Assembly (NCBI RefSeq): GCF_013377785.1
Contig: NZ_JABXWT010000001.1
Location: 496,001 to 560,000 of the forward strand
DNA: 64,000 nt
From: Ruegeria haliotis
GTDB taxonomy: Bacteria; Pseudomonadota; Alphaproteobacteria; Rhodobacterales; Rhodobacteraceae
Direction of reading: 5' to 3'
The notes beneath the pieces were generated by a model that had not been told where the DNA came from, searched no databases, and saw only the letters and a program-made list of their open reading frames with translations. A program made the position numbers and the translations under genes. This document shows, piece by piece, positions 38,182 through 46,918 of the stretch. Within the stretch, counting starts at the first letter, position 1, and every line of letters begins with the position of its first letter.

Positions 38182-38571
38182 ATGACTACCCGATTTGAAC
38201 AACTACTGGTACAGGCCCAGACTGGGCGCGGTGCCGATTGGATTTCCCAGGCAGAGATTCTCGAATTCAATGAGTTCATAGAAGCGCGCGGTTTTGGCGT
38301 TGCTCGCATGGAGGTCAAACGCGCGAAGGGTGGAACCGTTCGCCGGAGCCTATTTTACGGCATCTTGCCCGCACCGATTGGTGATGACCCCGAACACTGG
38401 CTCAATCATTTTGATCCGGTTCGCTCCGCAGCGTATGTCCGCGAAGCTGTCCAGTACGTAAGGGCAGGCGGAGCATTGTTTGACCACAAACTCTGGGCAG
38501 AGCAGCCCTGGCCACCACGTGCAACATGTGACGTGGTCAGGACATGTTACACACACATTTTCCCCGGTTGA
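38182..38571 (+). CDS. Hypothetical protein
   Basis: 129 residues from ATG 38182 (GTG 38176 also possible). Soluble; contains E-I-L-E-F-N-E-F-I-E-A-R-G-F-G and H-W-L-N-H-F-D-P-V-R-S-A-A-Y-V. No family recognised. Two bases after its upstream partner. The last 25 bases overlap the 3' end of the convergent MOSC gene. Confidence 0.55.
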   Translation: MTTRFEQLLVQAQTGRGADWISQAEILEFNEFIEARGFGVARMEVKRAKGGTVRRSLFYGILPAPIGDDPEHWLNHFDPVRSAAYVREAVQYVRAGGALFDHKLWAEQPWPPRATCDVVRTCYTHIFPG

Positions 38572-39326
38572 TCCAAGCGAAGGGTGCCACCTTCTGCCAC
38601 CTCAACGTAGACCCCCATATCTGTATGACCCAGTTGCTGACGAATAAGATATGGGAGTTTCAGGTCCCGAATTGCGGTGTCTGGATTTACCTCGGTTGCT
38701 GCGCACCTTTTTGTGCGCGACAGAATGCGCAACCTGACATTGCCAAATTTCAGAATGGCCCCTACGCCATTCAATTCGGCAAAAGGTGCGAGGCCGTCGA
38801 TCTCGATATTGGCGCGAAATCGGGCGGGGTTGATTTCTGTCTTCAGCTTCTGTCCAAGCGCGTTCACCGAGGCGATATTCAACAGGGAAATTGCATTCAT
38901 CATAGCGGGTGACACCACTGAGACATCTGTAAAGCGATGCGGTTCTGAAGACACGAAAATGGGTGGTTCCGGGTCGGACAGTGCCAAAACTCTGTGAAGG
39001 AACTTGGCAGCATCCGCGCGCCCTTGTTGTGTTCGCATTTCAAACCAGTGGGTGTTGGCGGATTCTTTGACTTGGAGCACGTGGCTTTGAGAATCAAAAT
39101 GCGTCTGCAAACCGGCCAGTGCGGCTTCTTTTAACAGAACAACAAAACGATCTTTGGGTAGTGGTTCCGGGTTGCGAGGGTCGAAGCCCGAGTTGTAACG
39201 GGCAAACCCAAAGAGCCGATCACCGGGAACGCCTTCGGACGCTCTCAATGTGACCGAGTTCAGAGGTTCCGCACTCAAGCCTTTTACCGGAAACCGGCTC
39301 AAACAGGTGATCGTGAGTTTGGACAT
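38547..39326 (-). CDS. MOSC-domain protein
   Basis: 259 residues. N-terminal MOSC beta-barrel (S-R-F-P-V-K-G-L-S, residues ~10-18; G-V-P-G-D-R-L-F-G) followed by the MOSC domain with the conserved cysteine in R-T-K-R-C-A-A-T-E-V-N-P (about residue 207) that holds molybdenum cofactor sulfur in this superfamily. Resembles the molybdopterin part of YcbX/mARC but has no C-terminal ferredoxin domain. Likely a molybdenum-dependent reductase component or sulfur carrier; the electron donor is not visible here. Confidence 0.88.
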   Translation of the reverse strand: MSKLTITCLSRFPVKGLSAEPLNSVTLRASEGVPGDRLFGFARYNSGFDPRNPEPLPKDRFVVLLKEAALAGLQTHFDSQSHVLQVKESANTHWFEMRTQQGRADAAKFLHRVLALSDPEPPIFVSSEPHRFTDVSVVSPAMMNAISLLNIASVNALGQKLKTEINPARFRANIEIDGLAPFAELNGVGAILKFGNVRLRILSRTKRCAATEVNPDTAIRDLKLPYLIRQQLGHTDMGVYVEVAEGGTLRLDQPGKMCV

Positions 39327-39723
39327 GTGTCTGCACCTATTTCAAAAATGCGCTAACAGTCAGCCCGTGTCGTAGGAGCGCCGATCCTAATCTCTATATG
39401 CCTTCAAAGGGTTTTTTGCGAATGTATCGCCGAAAGAGACTGGCCGAATTGACATAAACTGTGCTTTTGGCGCTCGTTTTCAGTTTCTGAGGACATTCAA
39501 TTACAGCATTAACTTCGCTGCATCTGTGTCGGGTGGTGCAATGGATTGTCGCAAAAAGCATAATTACTACAATATATTAAACGTAGTACTTATAAGTTCA
39601 TCATTGCGATTTGAGGTACGAACCTCAGAAATACCTAGACTTGAGGTACGCACCTCAAATAGCTTTGGTAATATGCCGCGATTCGCACATCCTCGATTGA
39701 CGGCGCAAAAAAGGGAGGAATGG
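39327..39723. promoter_or_regulatory. Divergent regulatory region between MOSC gene and sugar ABC operon
   Basis: 397 bases, AT-rich in its second half. A plausible sigma-70 promoter reads plus-strand: TTGTCG (39546-39551), 16-base spacer, TACAAT (39568-39573). Two palindromes follow at 39612-39627 and 39642-39657, then a strong GGAGG ribosome site at 39715-39719 for the ATG at 39724. A continuous in-frame extension to 39526 exists but has no signal-peptide sense. Confidence 0.5.
39612..39657. promoter_or_regulatory. Tandem palindromic operators, LacI-like
   Basis: TGAGGTACGAACCTCA (39612-39627) and TGAGGTACGCACCTCA (39642-39657) differ at one base and are spaced exactly 30 bases centre to centre, about three helical turns, so two dimers would sit on the same DNA face. 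The even palindrome with a central CG is the usual form of LacI-family operators, and a LacI-type gene lies in the operon that follows. Position downstream of the proposed -10 suggests repression by roadblock. Regulator assignment is inference. Confidence 0.75.
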
Positions 39724-41043
39724 ATGACTTACTCAAAACTGGCATCGGCCAGCGCAATAGTCTTTGCCGCTACTACTCTTTCTACCACGGCACAGGCCGA
39801 GGACTTGACGCTGTGCTGGGCGGCATGGGACCCAGCCAACGCGCTTGTTGAGCTCTCGAAAGAATTCGAAACAGAGTCCGGCAATACTATGAACTTCGAG
39901 TTCGTGCCGTGGCCAAATTTTGCGGACCGTATGCAGAACGAGCTGAACTCGGGGGGGAAGCTATGTGACCTGTTGATTGGTGACAGTCAATGGATTGGTG
40001 GCGGCGCTGAAAACGGTCACTACGTCAAACTGAATGACTTCTTCGATGCCGAAAGCATCAGCATGGATGATTTCGCGCCGGCCACAGTTTATGCGTATTC
40101 AACCTGGCCAAAAGGAACGCCAAACTACTACGCGTTGCCGGCGATGGGTGATGCAAACGGATGGTTCTATCGCAAGGATTGGTTCGAGAACGAAGACATT
40201 AAGGCGGCTTATAAGGAAGCCACTGGTCAGGATTTACGCGAGCCGGAATCCCAAAAAGAGCTGTTGCAGATTGCACAGTTCTTCCAGGGTCGGGAAATTG
40301 ACGGGAAAACTGTGTACGGCGCTGCGATCTTTACCGAGCGGGGTTCGGAAGGGATCACAATGGGCGTGACCGGTGCGTTGTACCCTTGGGGTTTCAAATA
40401 TGAAAACACCCCGGGTTCCTATGACATGGAAGGTGCGGTGAATTCACCCGAAGCGGTTGAGGCGTTGGAATTCTACAAAGAGTTGTACAAGACCGCGACA
40501 CCTCCGGGGTATACGAATTCGTACATGAGCGAGAGCCTGGATGCCTTCAAGTCAGGGCAGGTCGCCATGGCGATGAACTGGTTTGCGTTCTTCCCTGGCC
40601 TGTTTGCTGATCCCAATACCGGCGGTGAGAAGATCGATTTCTTCGTGAATCCGCCGCAGAACGTTGCGGGGTCAACACTTGGTGGTCAGGGAATCTCGGT
40701 CGTCAGCTATTCCGATAAGCAAGATGCGGCGCTGGACTACATCAAGTGGTTCGCACAGCCCGAAGTTCAGGCGAAATGGTGGGAACTGGGGGGCTATTCG
40801 GCACATAACTCGGTGCTGCAGGATCCGGGTTTTGTGGACAGCGCGCCGTTTGCCGGTGACTTCCTGTTGGCAATGAATGACGTACAGGATTTCTGGCAAG
40901 AGCCCGCATATGCGGAACTGCTGTTGGCAATGCAAAAGCGTATCCATGACTATGTGGTTGCGGATCAGGGCACCGCGCAAGAAGCGCTGGATCTCTTGAT
41001 TGAGGATTGGACCGAGACCTTCGAAGACGAAGGCAAACTCTGA
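39724..41043 (+). CDS. Sugar/polyol ABC transporter substrate-binding protein
   Basis: 439 residues from ATG 39724. Signal peptide about 1-25, ending S-T-T-A-Q-A, then the family-1 extracellular solute-binding fold (C-W-A-A-W-D-P-A-N, D-L-L-I-G-D-S-Q-W-I-G-G-G, Y-Y-A-L-P-A-M-G-D-A-N-G-W-F-Y). Two Trp-rich patches typical of carbohydrate pockets. Periplasmic, delivers a sugar or polyol to the permeases encoded next. First gene of a ten-gene operon; a stem-loop follows it. Confidence 0.93.
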   Translation: MTYSKLASASAIVFAATTLSTTAQAEDLTLCWAAWDPANALVELSKEFETESGNTMNFEFVPWPNFADRMQNELNSGGKLCDLLIGDSQWIGGGAENGHYVKLNDFFDAESISMDDFAPATVYAYSTWPKGTPNYYALPAMGDANGWFYRKDWFENEDIKAAYKEATGQDLREPESQKELLQIAQFFQGREIDGKTVYGAAIFTERGSEGITMGVTGALYPWGFKYENTPGSYDMEGAVNSPEAVEALEFYKELYKTATPPGYTNSYMSESLDAFKSGQVAMAMNWFAFFPGLFADPNTGGEKIDFFVNPPQNVAGSTLGGQGISVVSYSDKQDAALDYIKWFAQPEVQAKWWELGGYSAHNSVLQDPGFVDSAPFAGDFLLAMNDVQDFWQEPAYAELLLAMQKRIHDYVVADQGTAQEALDLLIEDWTETFEDEGKL

Positions 41044-41055
41044 TCCGGTGACAGC

Positions 41056-41084
41056 GGCAGAGCGGTCATCATGTCCGCTCTGCC
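41056..41084 (+). promoter_or_regulatory. Stem-loop after the binding-protein gene
   Basis: Perfect 10-bp stem GGCAGAGCGG / CCGCTCTGCC (41056-41065, 41075-41084) with a nine-base loop and no T-run. Such hairpins after binding-protein genes in ABC operons often protect the 5' message from decay and let the binding protein be made in excess. It also argues against the ATG at 41071, inside the loop, as the permease start. Confidence 0.7.
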
Positions 41085-41124
41085 AGCAACAACTGGCCAG
41101 CAACCTACAGGAACGGACAAAGAT

Positions 41125-42072
41125 ATGTCTGACAGGACAATAGATCGCGTTGCGCAGGCAACGCCTGTGCGAGCTGCGCGAAAAATTCGGGGGCTGTCCG
41201 ATCGTGCAATTGCCTGGATATTCATATCGCCAACAATTTTCCTGCTGCTGGCGATCAACATCTTTCCGTTGATCTGGACCATCAAGCTGAGCTTTACCAA
41301 TTTCAAAGCCAACCGGATCGGCCGTGAGATCAAAGATGTCGGGTTCCGGAACTACGAACGTATCCTGACTGATTCCGACACATGGCTGAACATGCAGGCA
41401 ACCGCTCATTTTTTGTTCTGGACAATCTTTTTCCAGGTTCTGATCGGGTTTGCCTTGGCTTGGCTAATCAACAAAAAGTTTAGAGGGAACGATCTTTGGA
41501 CGACGATTATCGTATTGCCAATGATGCTGTCGCCCGCTGTCGTGGGGAATTTTTGGAAATTCCTGTATCAACCACAAATCGGTTTGTTTAACTACATCAT
41601 TGCCTGGTTCACTGGGAAAGACCCATCAAGCTTTGAAATGTTGGGCTCAGTCCAATTGGCGCCCTGGTCTATCGTCATCGTAGACACCTGGATGTGGACG
41701 CCCTTCGTGATGTTGATCTGTCTGGCCGGGCTGCGCAGCATTCCTGACTATATCTACGAGGCTGCCGAAGTTGACCGGGCCAGTAAGCTTCGGCAGTTCT
41801 TCACCATAACAATTCCAATGGTCTTGCCATTCCTGATGCTGGCGGTTCTTTTCCGCGGGATCGAGAACTTCAAAATGTTCGACCTCGTGGTTCAGCTGAC
41901 AGGTGGTGGACCCGGATCAACGACAGAGCTGACTTCGATCAATCTGAAAAGAGAAGCTTTTGAAAAATGGCGCACGGGCTATGCCTCAGCCTACGCCATT
42001 ATCCTGTTTGTGACTGTGTTTGGTTTGGCCTCCATCTACGTAAAAGCGTTGAACAGGGTGAAGCAAAGATGA
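41125..42072 (+). CDS. ABC transporter permease (MalF-type)
   Basis: 315 residues from ATG 41125. Six transmembrane helices; the EAA loop reads Y-E-A-A-E-V-D-R-A-S-K-L-R-Q-F-F-T-I-T-I-P (residues ~211-231). The N-terminal tail is about 30 residues before the first helix. An ATG at 41071 is in frame but lies inside the preceding hairpin. The stop overlaps the second permease by four bases. Confidence 0.92.
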   Translation: MSDRTIDRVAQATPVRAARKIRGLSDRAIAWIFISPTIFLLLAINIFPLIWTIKLSFTNFKANRIGREIKDVGFRNYERILTDSDTWLNMQATAHFLFWTIFFQVLIGFALAWLINKKFRGNDLWTTIIVLPMMLSPAVVGNFWKFLYQPQIGLFNYIIAWFTGKDPSSFEMLGSVQLAPWSIVIVDTWMWTPFVMLICLAGLRSIPDYIYEAAEVDRASKLRQFFTITIPMVLPFLMLAVLFRGIENFKMFDLVVQLTGGGPGSTTELTSINLKREAFEKWRTGYASAYAIILFVTVFGLASIYVKALNRVKQR

Positions 42073-43007
42073 GCAGTTTCTCCGTCACCGAACCCTCAAA
42101 CCGCTCCAAGTGGATCGCAGGTTTTCTGGTCATCTCTTATGCGCTGATCACCATGATCCCGTTGGTCTGGATCCTTTTGACCGGTTTCAAATCTCCTGCA
42201 GATGCTATCAGTTATCCACCCAAGGTCGTCTTTGACCCGACGTTGGAAGGCTATGTGAATCTGTTCACGACAAGAACGCGGCAGACGCAGGAGTTCTTGA
42301 ACGCGAACCCGCCGCAGAACTGGGCTGACGAGATCGTGCGCCAGTACGATATGGTCATCGTTGGGCCGTCCAAGTTTGGTGAGCGTTTTATGAATTCGGT
42401 GATCATCGGGTTCGGCTCGACGTTTCTTAGCATCTTCCTTGGAACATTGGCCGCCTACGCCTTCAGTCGGTTCAAAGTTCCTCTGAAAGACGATTTGCTG
42501 TTCTTCATCCTGAGTACGCGAATGATGCCGCCGGTTGCCGTGGCAATTCCGATCTTTCTGATGTTTCGGAATCTCGGTCTCAGTGACACGCATCTTGGGA
42601 TGATCCTGCTCTATACCGGCGTGAACATCTCGCTCGCGGTCTGGCTATTAAAGGGGTTCATTGATGAAATCCCAAGAGAGTATGAAGAAGCAGCGTTGAT
42701 TGATGGGTACACGCGGTTTCAGGCGTTTTACAAAGTGGTCTTGCCGCAGGCGGCAACAGGCATAGCCTCGACCGCTATTTTCTGCCTGATCTTTGCATGG
42801 AATGAATATGCGTTTGCGGTTCTTCTGACATCTGCGACTGCGCAGACGGCGCCGCCGTTTATTCCGACCATCATCGGTGTTGGGGGATTGGACTGGCCGG
42901 CTGTCGCCGCTGGCGCGACAATATTCCTGATCCCCGTGATGATTTTCACAATCCTGATGCGCAAACACCTGTTGCGCGGGATTACATTCGGAGCTGTACG
43001 CAAATGA
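42069..43007 (+). CDS. ABC transporter permease (MalG-type)
   Basis: 312 residues from ATG 42069, overlapping the first permease (ATGA). Six helices; EAA loop Y-E-E-A-A-L-I-D-G-Y-T-R-F-Q-A-F-Y-K-V-V-L-P (residues ~198-219). It has an insert of about 50 residues between helices 1 and 2 (R-T-R-Q-T-Q-E-F-L-N-A-N-P-P-Q-N-W-A), a periplasmic loop seen in mannitol/sorbitol-type systems. The stop overlaps the next small gene by four bases. Confidence 0.92.
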   Translation: MSSFSVTEPSNRSKWIAGFLVISYALITMIPLVWILLTGFKSPADAISYPPKVVFDPTLEGYVNLFTTRTRQTQEFLNANPPQNWADEIVRQYDMVIVGPSKFGERFMNSVIIGFGSTFLSIFLGTLAAYAFSRFKVPLKDDLLFFILSTRMMPPVAVAIPIFLMFRNLGLSDTHLGMILLYTGVNISLAVWLLKGFIDEIPREYEEAALIDGYTRFQAFYKVVLPQAATGIASTAIFCLIFAWNEYAFAVLLTSATAQTAPPFIPTIIGVGGLDWPAVAAGATIFLIPVMIFTILMRKHLLRGITFGAVRK

Positions 43008-43192
43008 ACGCTTTTTTGTCAGGTCTGATCCAATTTCGCCGTGGCCCATGGGAGATGGTCGCGACGATCCTGATCGCAGCCGGTGTCTTAATGCTCATGC
43101 AACCGTTTGTTCTCTGGGCTTTCACCTATTCATTTATCGTAACGCTGATCGGGACAGTCATGTTCATCATCGTCAGCCATTTTCCGGAGTAG
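43004..43192 (+). CDS. Small two-helix membrane protein of the ABC operon
   Basis: 62 residues with two hydrophobic helices (about 17-38 and 40-58). Overlaps the upstream permease by four bases and precedes the ATPase gene by two bases, so it is surely translated as part of the transporter operon. I do not recognise a named family; it could be an accessory subunit of the importer. Confidence 0.8.
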   Translation: MNAFLSGLIQFRRGPWEMVATILIAAGVLMLMQPFVLWAFTYSFIVTLIGTVMFIIVSHFPE

Positions 43193-43194
43193 AA

Positions 43195-44292
43195 ATGGCC
43201 CAGATCGTAGTCAAAAACGTAAAGAAGATGTTTGGGGATTTCACGGCCGTCCGTGAAAGCTCGTTCACGATTGAAGATGGTGAGTTTTTCATGCTGCTTG
43301 GGCCGTCAGGTTGCGGCAAGACAACAACCTTGCGGATGATCGCTGGCCTTGAACTTCCAACCTCTGGCGAAATCTATCTGGATGGGGAAGAAATCAGCCA
43401 AAAACCCCCGTCAGAACGCGATATCGCTTTTGTTTTTCAGATGTTTGCGCTGTATCCGCACATGAACGTGCGCAAGAACATCAGCTATCCGCTGATTTCA
43501 CAGGGAATGCCGCGTGCCGCCGTAAAGAACAAGGTCGAAGAGGTCGCTGGAATCCTGGGCATCCGAGACATTCTGGATAGCCCGGTCGGAGGGCTTTCTG
43601 GTGGAGACAGACAACGCGTAGCACTTGGGCGCGCAATCGTGCGCGAACCAAAAGCGTTCATGATGGATGAGCCATTAGGTGCCTTGGACGCAGAGTTTCG
43701 CGAGCACATGGCCGAAGAATTGCGCGCCCTTCATGATCGCATGGGCGCCACGACCGTGTACGTCACGCACGATCAACTGGAAGCCATGCAAATGGGTGAC
43801 AAGATCGTTGTGATGAATAATGCGGTGATCGAGCAATTTGGCACGCCTCAGGAAATTTATGACAAGCCAGCGACAATGTTTGTTGCGGGTTTCATCGGGT
43901 CGCCATCCATGAACTTCCTGCCATTTCAGAGCAGGTTGGAAGCGGGCTCTGAAATGGTTCGGCTGAACGGCCACGATGAGCAGGTTCCCAAACTACTTGA
44001 AGGGGCAGAGGGCGAACTGGTTTTTGGCGCCCGACCAGAACATGTTTTTTTGTCGGACCGCAGTAGTTACCGCGCAAAAGTTGTTGCGGCGGAATATCTG
44101 GGTACGACCCAGATCGTAACTTTGCAAAGCCCGAATGGCGAAGTGAAAGCCCGAATTGATGCACGAGAAAATGTAAGGCTTGATGAGCAGGTCGGTCTGG
44201 AGTTTCGTTCGTCGGCGATCACTCTTTTCGAGCAATCAACCGGTCGTGCGTTGAAATCCACTCTCAACGAAGAGGTGTTGGGAAATGGCTGA
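43195..44292 (+). CDS. ABC transporter ATP-binding protein (MalK/UgpC type), copy 1
   Basis: 365 residues from ATG 43195. Walker A G-P-S-G-C-G-K-T-T (residues ~37-45), signature L-S-G-G-D-R-Q-R-V (Asp in the usual Gln position), Walker B F-M-M-D-E-P, H-loop V-T-H-D. The C-terminal ~130 residues form the TOBE/OB regulatory domain. An in-frame start at 43048 lies inside the previous gene and is rejected. The last eight bases overlap copy 2. Confidence 0.94.
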   Translation: MAQIVVKNVKKMFGDFTAVRESSFTIEDGEFFMLLGPSGCGKTTTLRMIAGLELPTSGEIYLDGEEISQKPPSERDIAFVFQMFALYPHMNVRKNISYPLISQGMPRAAVKNKVEEVAGILGIRDILDSPVGGLSGGDRQRVALGRAIVREPKAFMMDEPLGALDAEFREHMAEELRALHDRMGATTVYVTHDQLEAMQMGDKIVVMNNAVIEQFGTPQEIYDKPATMFVAGFIGSPSMNFLPFQSRLEAGSEMVRLNGHDEQVPKLLEGAEGELVFGARPEHVFLSDRSSYRAKVVAAEYLGTTQIVTLQSPNGEVKARIDARENVRLDEQVGLEFRSSAITLFEQSTGRALKSTLNEEVLGNG

Positions 44293-45277
44293 AGTAATTC
44301 TGGACAAGATCTCCAAATCCTTTGGCAGCGTGAAGGCGGTCGATGACATTTCGATGGCGATCCCGGATGGAGCGTTTGTTGTTTTACTCGGCCCGACCGG
44401 TGCCGGAAAAACGACGACGTTAAGACTGATATCCGGATTGGAAAAACTGGATGCTGGATCAATTCGTATAGGCGGTCGGGACGTCGGGTTTGAAACGCCC
44501 GCGCAACGCGACATAGCCATGGTTTTCCAGCAATACTCGCTTTACCCACACATGACTGTTCGTGAAAACCTGTCTTTTCCCTTGCGTTCGCCGATATTGA
44601 AAACGCCCGAGGAAGAGATCGAAAGGAAGGTGAACGAAGTCGCGGACATACTTCAAATTCCACATAAACTGGACAACAAAGCGACCGAACTGTCGGGCGG
44701 CGAAATGCAACGCGTTTCGATTGGACGGGCGCTGGTCCGTGATCCTCAGATTTTCCTGATGGACGAGCCGCTCAGCTCACTGGACGCCAAGCTGAGGGCA
44801 GATCTGCGTATTGAGCTAAAACGTATTCACGCGGATTTGGGTTCTACCCTTCTTTACGTAACGCATGATCAGGTCGAGGCCATGACCATGGCGACCCATA
44901 TTGGTGTGTTGGAGAACGGTAAGCTGGTTCAATATGGCACGCCCCGCGACATCTATGAAAACCCGGGCAGTGTGTATGTTGCCAGCCGATTGGGCCTGCC
45001 CAGAATAAATATTCTTCCATCCGGCCTGTTTGGTGGGGATCATAAAGGTCCTCAGATCGGACTCCGCCCCGAGAACATTGTGGAAGGCGAGGGGGCCGAC
45101 GTCCGTGTGGTCCGCGCGGAACATCTGGGTGACCAGACGAGGCTGCATCTGGACCTGAACGGTCACCCAGTCGTGACCCTGATAGATGTTCATCAGGATT
45201 ATCCCGCGGGAAAAGTCATCAAAATTCGACCTCAAAATCCATTGTATTTCGACGCGCTTGGCACGCGTGTGAATTAA
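44285..45277 (+). CDS. ABC transporter ATP-binding protein (MalK/UgpC type), copy 2
   Basis: 330 residues. Walker A G-P-T-G-A-G-K-T-T, signature L-S-G-G-E-M-Q-R-V, Walker B F-L-M-D-E-P-L-S-S-L-D-A-K, H-loop V-T-H-D-Q-V-E-A-M-T-M-A. The TOBE domain is shorter than in copy 1. The two ATPases are clearly different genes, so the importer probably uses a heterodimer. Overlaps copy 1 by eight bases. Confidence 0.94.
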   Translation: MAEVILDKISKSFGSVKAVDDISMAIPDGAFVVLLGPTGAGKTTTLRLISGLEKLDAGSIRIGGRDVGFETPAQRDIAMVFQQYSLYPHMTVRENLSFPLRSPILKTPEEEIERKVNEVADILQIPHKLDNKATELSGGEMQRVSIGRALVRDPQIFLMDEPLSSLDAKLRADLRIELKRIHADLGSTLLYVTHDQVEAMTMATHIGVLENGKLVQYGTPRDIYENPGSVYVASRLGLPRINILPSGLFGGDHKGPQIGLRPENIVEGEGADVRVVRAEHLGDQTRLHLDLNGHPVVTLIDVHQDYPAGKVIKIRPQNPLYFDALGTRVN

Positions 45278-45288
45278 GGAGCAAAAGG

Positions 45289-46911
45289 ATGACCCAGTTC
45301 CTAAACACAAAAGAAACTCTTGTTACAGACGCTATAGACGGTGTTCTGGCCGCCTCCGGAGGGGCGCTGACACGGTTGGACGGATATCCGCATATCAAAG
45401 TCGTGTACCGATCTGACTGGGGCAAGTCGAAAGTTGCCCTTGTTTCCGGTGGTGGGTCCGGCCACGAGCCTGCACATGCCGGGTTTGTTGGCGCAGGTAT
45501 GCTGACGGCAGCCGTTTGCGGGGAGGTTTTTGCCTCGCCTTCGGTTGAGGCCGTTCTGGCGGGGATCTTGGCGGTGACTGGCGAGGCCGGTTGCCTGCTG
45601 ATCGTCAAGAACTACACCGGCGACCGGTTAAATTTTGGTCTGGCTGCGGAACGCGCTCGTGCCTTGGGGCGCAAAGTGGAAATGGTGGTTGTTGATGATG
45701 ACATCGCCCTTCCGGATCTGCCGCAACCTCGAGGCGTGGCGGGAACCTTGTTTGTACACAAGATAGCTGGCGCCCTTGCCGAAAGCGGGGCGGACCTCGA
45801 TACGGTAAATAAAGCCGCGAAGTACGTTATTGCCAAAGTCGTCAGTATCGGCATGAGCCTTGATACTTGCACTGTCCCCGGGTCGCCCAAGGAAGACAGG
45901 ATCGCGCCGGGCAAAGCGGAATTGGGATTGGGTATTCACGGTGAACCCGGTGTGGAACAAGTGGATTTTGCCAATGCAGTGACGGCAATGTCGACCGTGG
46001 TTGAAAAGCTGCAACAGCAGGTTGGGTCAGGTGCGAGAGTTGCTTTGCTGAACAACCTTGGATCAACGACTCCTCTGGAAATGGCCGTCTTGACACACGC
46101 ATTAACTGAAACCGGCGTTGCGGGTCATATCATTGGGCCAGCACCCATGATGACCTCATTGGATATGCACGGGTTTTCCGTGTCGATCTTGCCGGTGGGC
46201 CCGGATGAGTTATCGTCCCTTGAGGCGCCGGTTGATCTTGCGGCATGGCCAGGTGTCAATTCTATCGAGCAGATAAGAATTGCACCTCTGCCGGACGGTT
46301 TGACTCCGATTGATCCAATCCCTTCGCACAACCCAAAAACGAAGGAAACGATCGTTAAATTGGCTGAGCTGTTAATAGGGGCTGAGAAGGGTTTGAACGA
46401 GCTGGATGCCAAGTCAGGTGACGGTGACACGGGCAGCACTCTGGCGACTGCGGCCCGGGCATTGCTGGGGCGTTTGAACCGTATGCCACTTGCAGATCTT
46501 ACGCAGCTTTTTCCTGCTCTTGGTAATGAGCTAAGCCAAACTATGGGGGGATCGTCAGGCGTCATTCTTGCCATCTTCTTCAATGCCGCCGGGGATGCCT
46601 GTGCTGGTGGAGTCTCTATACCAAAGTCCCTGATGGAAGGCCTGAAACGCGTGAGCCAAGTTGGTGGGGCCGAAATCGGCGACAGAACAATGATAGATGC
46701 GCTTGCCCCAGCGCTTGAGGTGTTGCCAGTCGGAATTGCCCAAGCCGCGAAGGCAGCACGAAAAGGGGCAGACAGTACGGCGCATATTCGCCGTGCGAAA
46801 GCAGGTCGTGCAGCCTATGTTCCCGAAGAAAACCTGATTGGGCACAACGACCCTGGTGCTGAAGCCGTCGCTTTGTTGTTTGAAGGATTGGCGCAGGAGA
46901 TAAAGGGCTGA
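45289..46911 (+). CDS. Dihydroxyacetone-kinase family protein (DhaK-DhaL fusion)
   Basis: 540 residues, ATP-dependent single-chain form. The DhaK domain (about 1-330) has G-G-G-S-G-H-E-P (H59-like base region) and the substrate-binding His in G-L-G-I-H-G-E-P-G (about residue 214). The DhaL domain (about 350-540) has the nucleotide/Mg loop D-A-K-S-G-D-G-D-T-G and G-G-S-S-G. Relatives phosphorylate dihydroxyacetone, glyceraldehyde, or L-/D-erythrulose. In this operon it likely phosphorylates a keto-triose or keto-tetrose made from the imported compound; the substrate is not known. Confidence 0.92.
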   Translation: MTQFLNTKETLVTDAIDGVLAASGGALTRLDGYPHIKVVYRSDWGKSKVALVSGGGSGHEPAHAGFVGAGMLTAAVCGEVFASPSVEAVLAGILAVTGEAGCLLIVKNYTGDRLNFGLAAERARALGRKVEMVVVDDDIALPDLPQPRGVAGTLFVHKIAGALAESGADLDTVNKAAKYVIAKVVSIGMSLDTCTVPGSPKEDRIAPGKAELGLGIHGEPGVEQVDFANAVTAMSTVVEKLQQQVGSGARVALLNNLGSTTPLEMAVLTHALTETGVAGHIIGPAPMMTSLDMHGFSVSILPVGPDELSSLEAPVDLAAWPGVNSIEQIRIAPLPDGLTPIDPIPSHNPKTKETIVKLAELLIGAEKGLNELDAKSGDGDTGSTLATAARALLGRLNRMPLADLTQLFPALGNELSQTMGGSSGVILAIFFNAAGDACAGGVSIPKSLMEGLKRVSQVGGAEIGDRTMIDALAPALEVLPVGIAQAAKAARKGADSTAHIRRAKAGRAAYVPEENLIGHNDPGAEAVALLFEGLAQEIKG

Positions 46912-46918
46912 AAGACTC

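Noticed and set aside
35873..39500. Integrated element at tRNA-Ser
   Set aside because: No integrase, transposase or direct repeat of the tRNA 3' end could be found by eye.
39526..39723. 66-codon N-terminal extension of the binding protein
   Set aside because: It would cover the operator palindromes and bury the signal peptide; ATG 39724 has GGAGG upstream.
41071..41124. Earlier ATG for the first permease
   Set aside because: It lies in the loop of a 10-bp hairpin and lacks a ribosome site; ATG 41125 gives a normal N-terminus.
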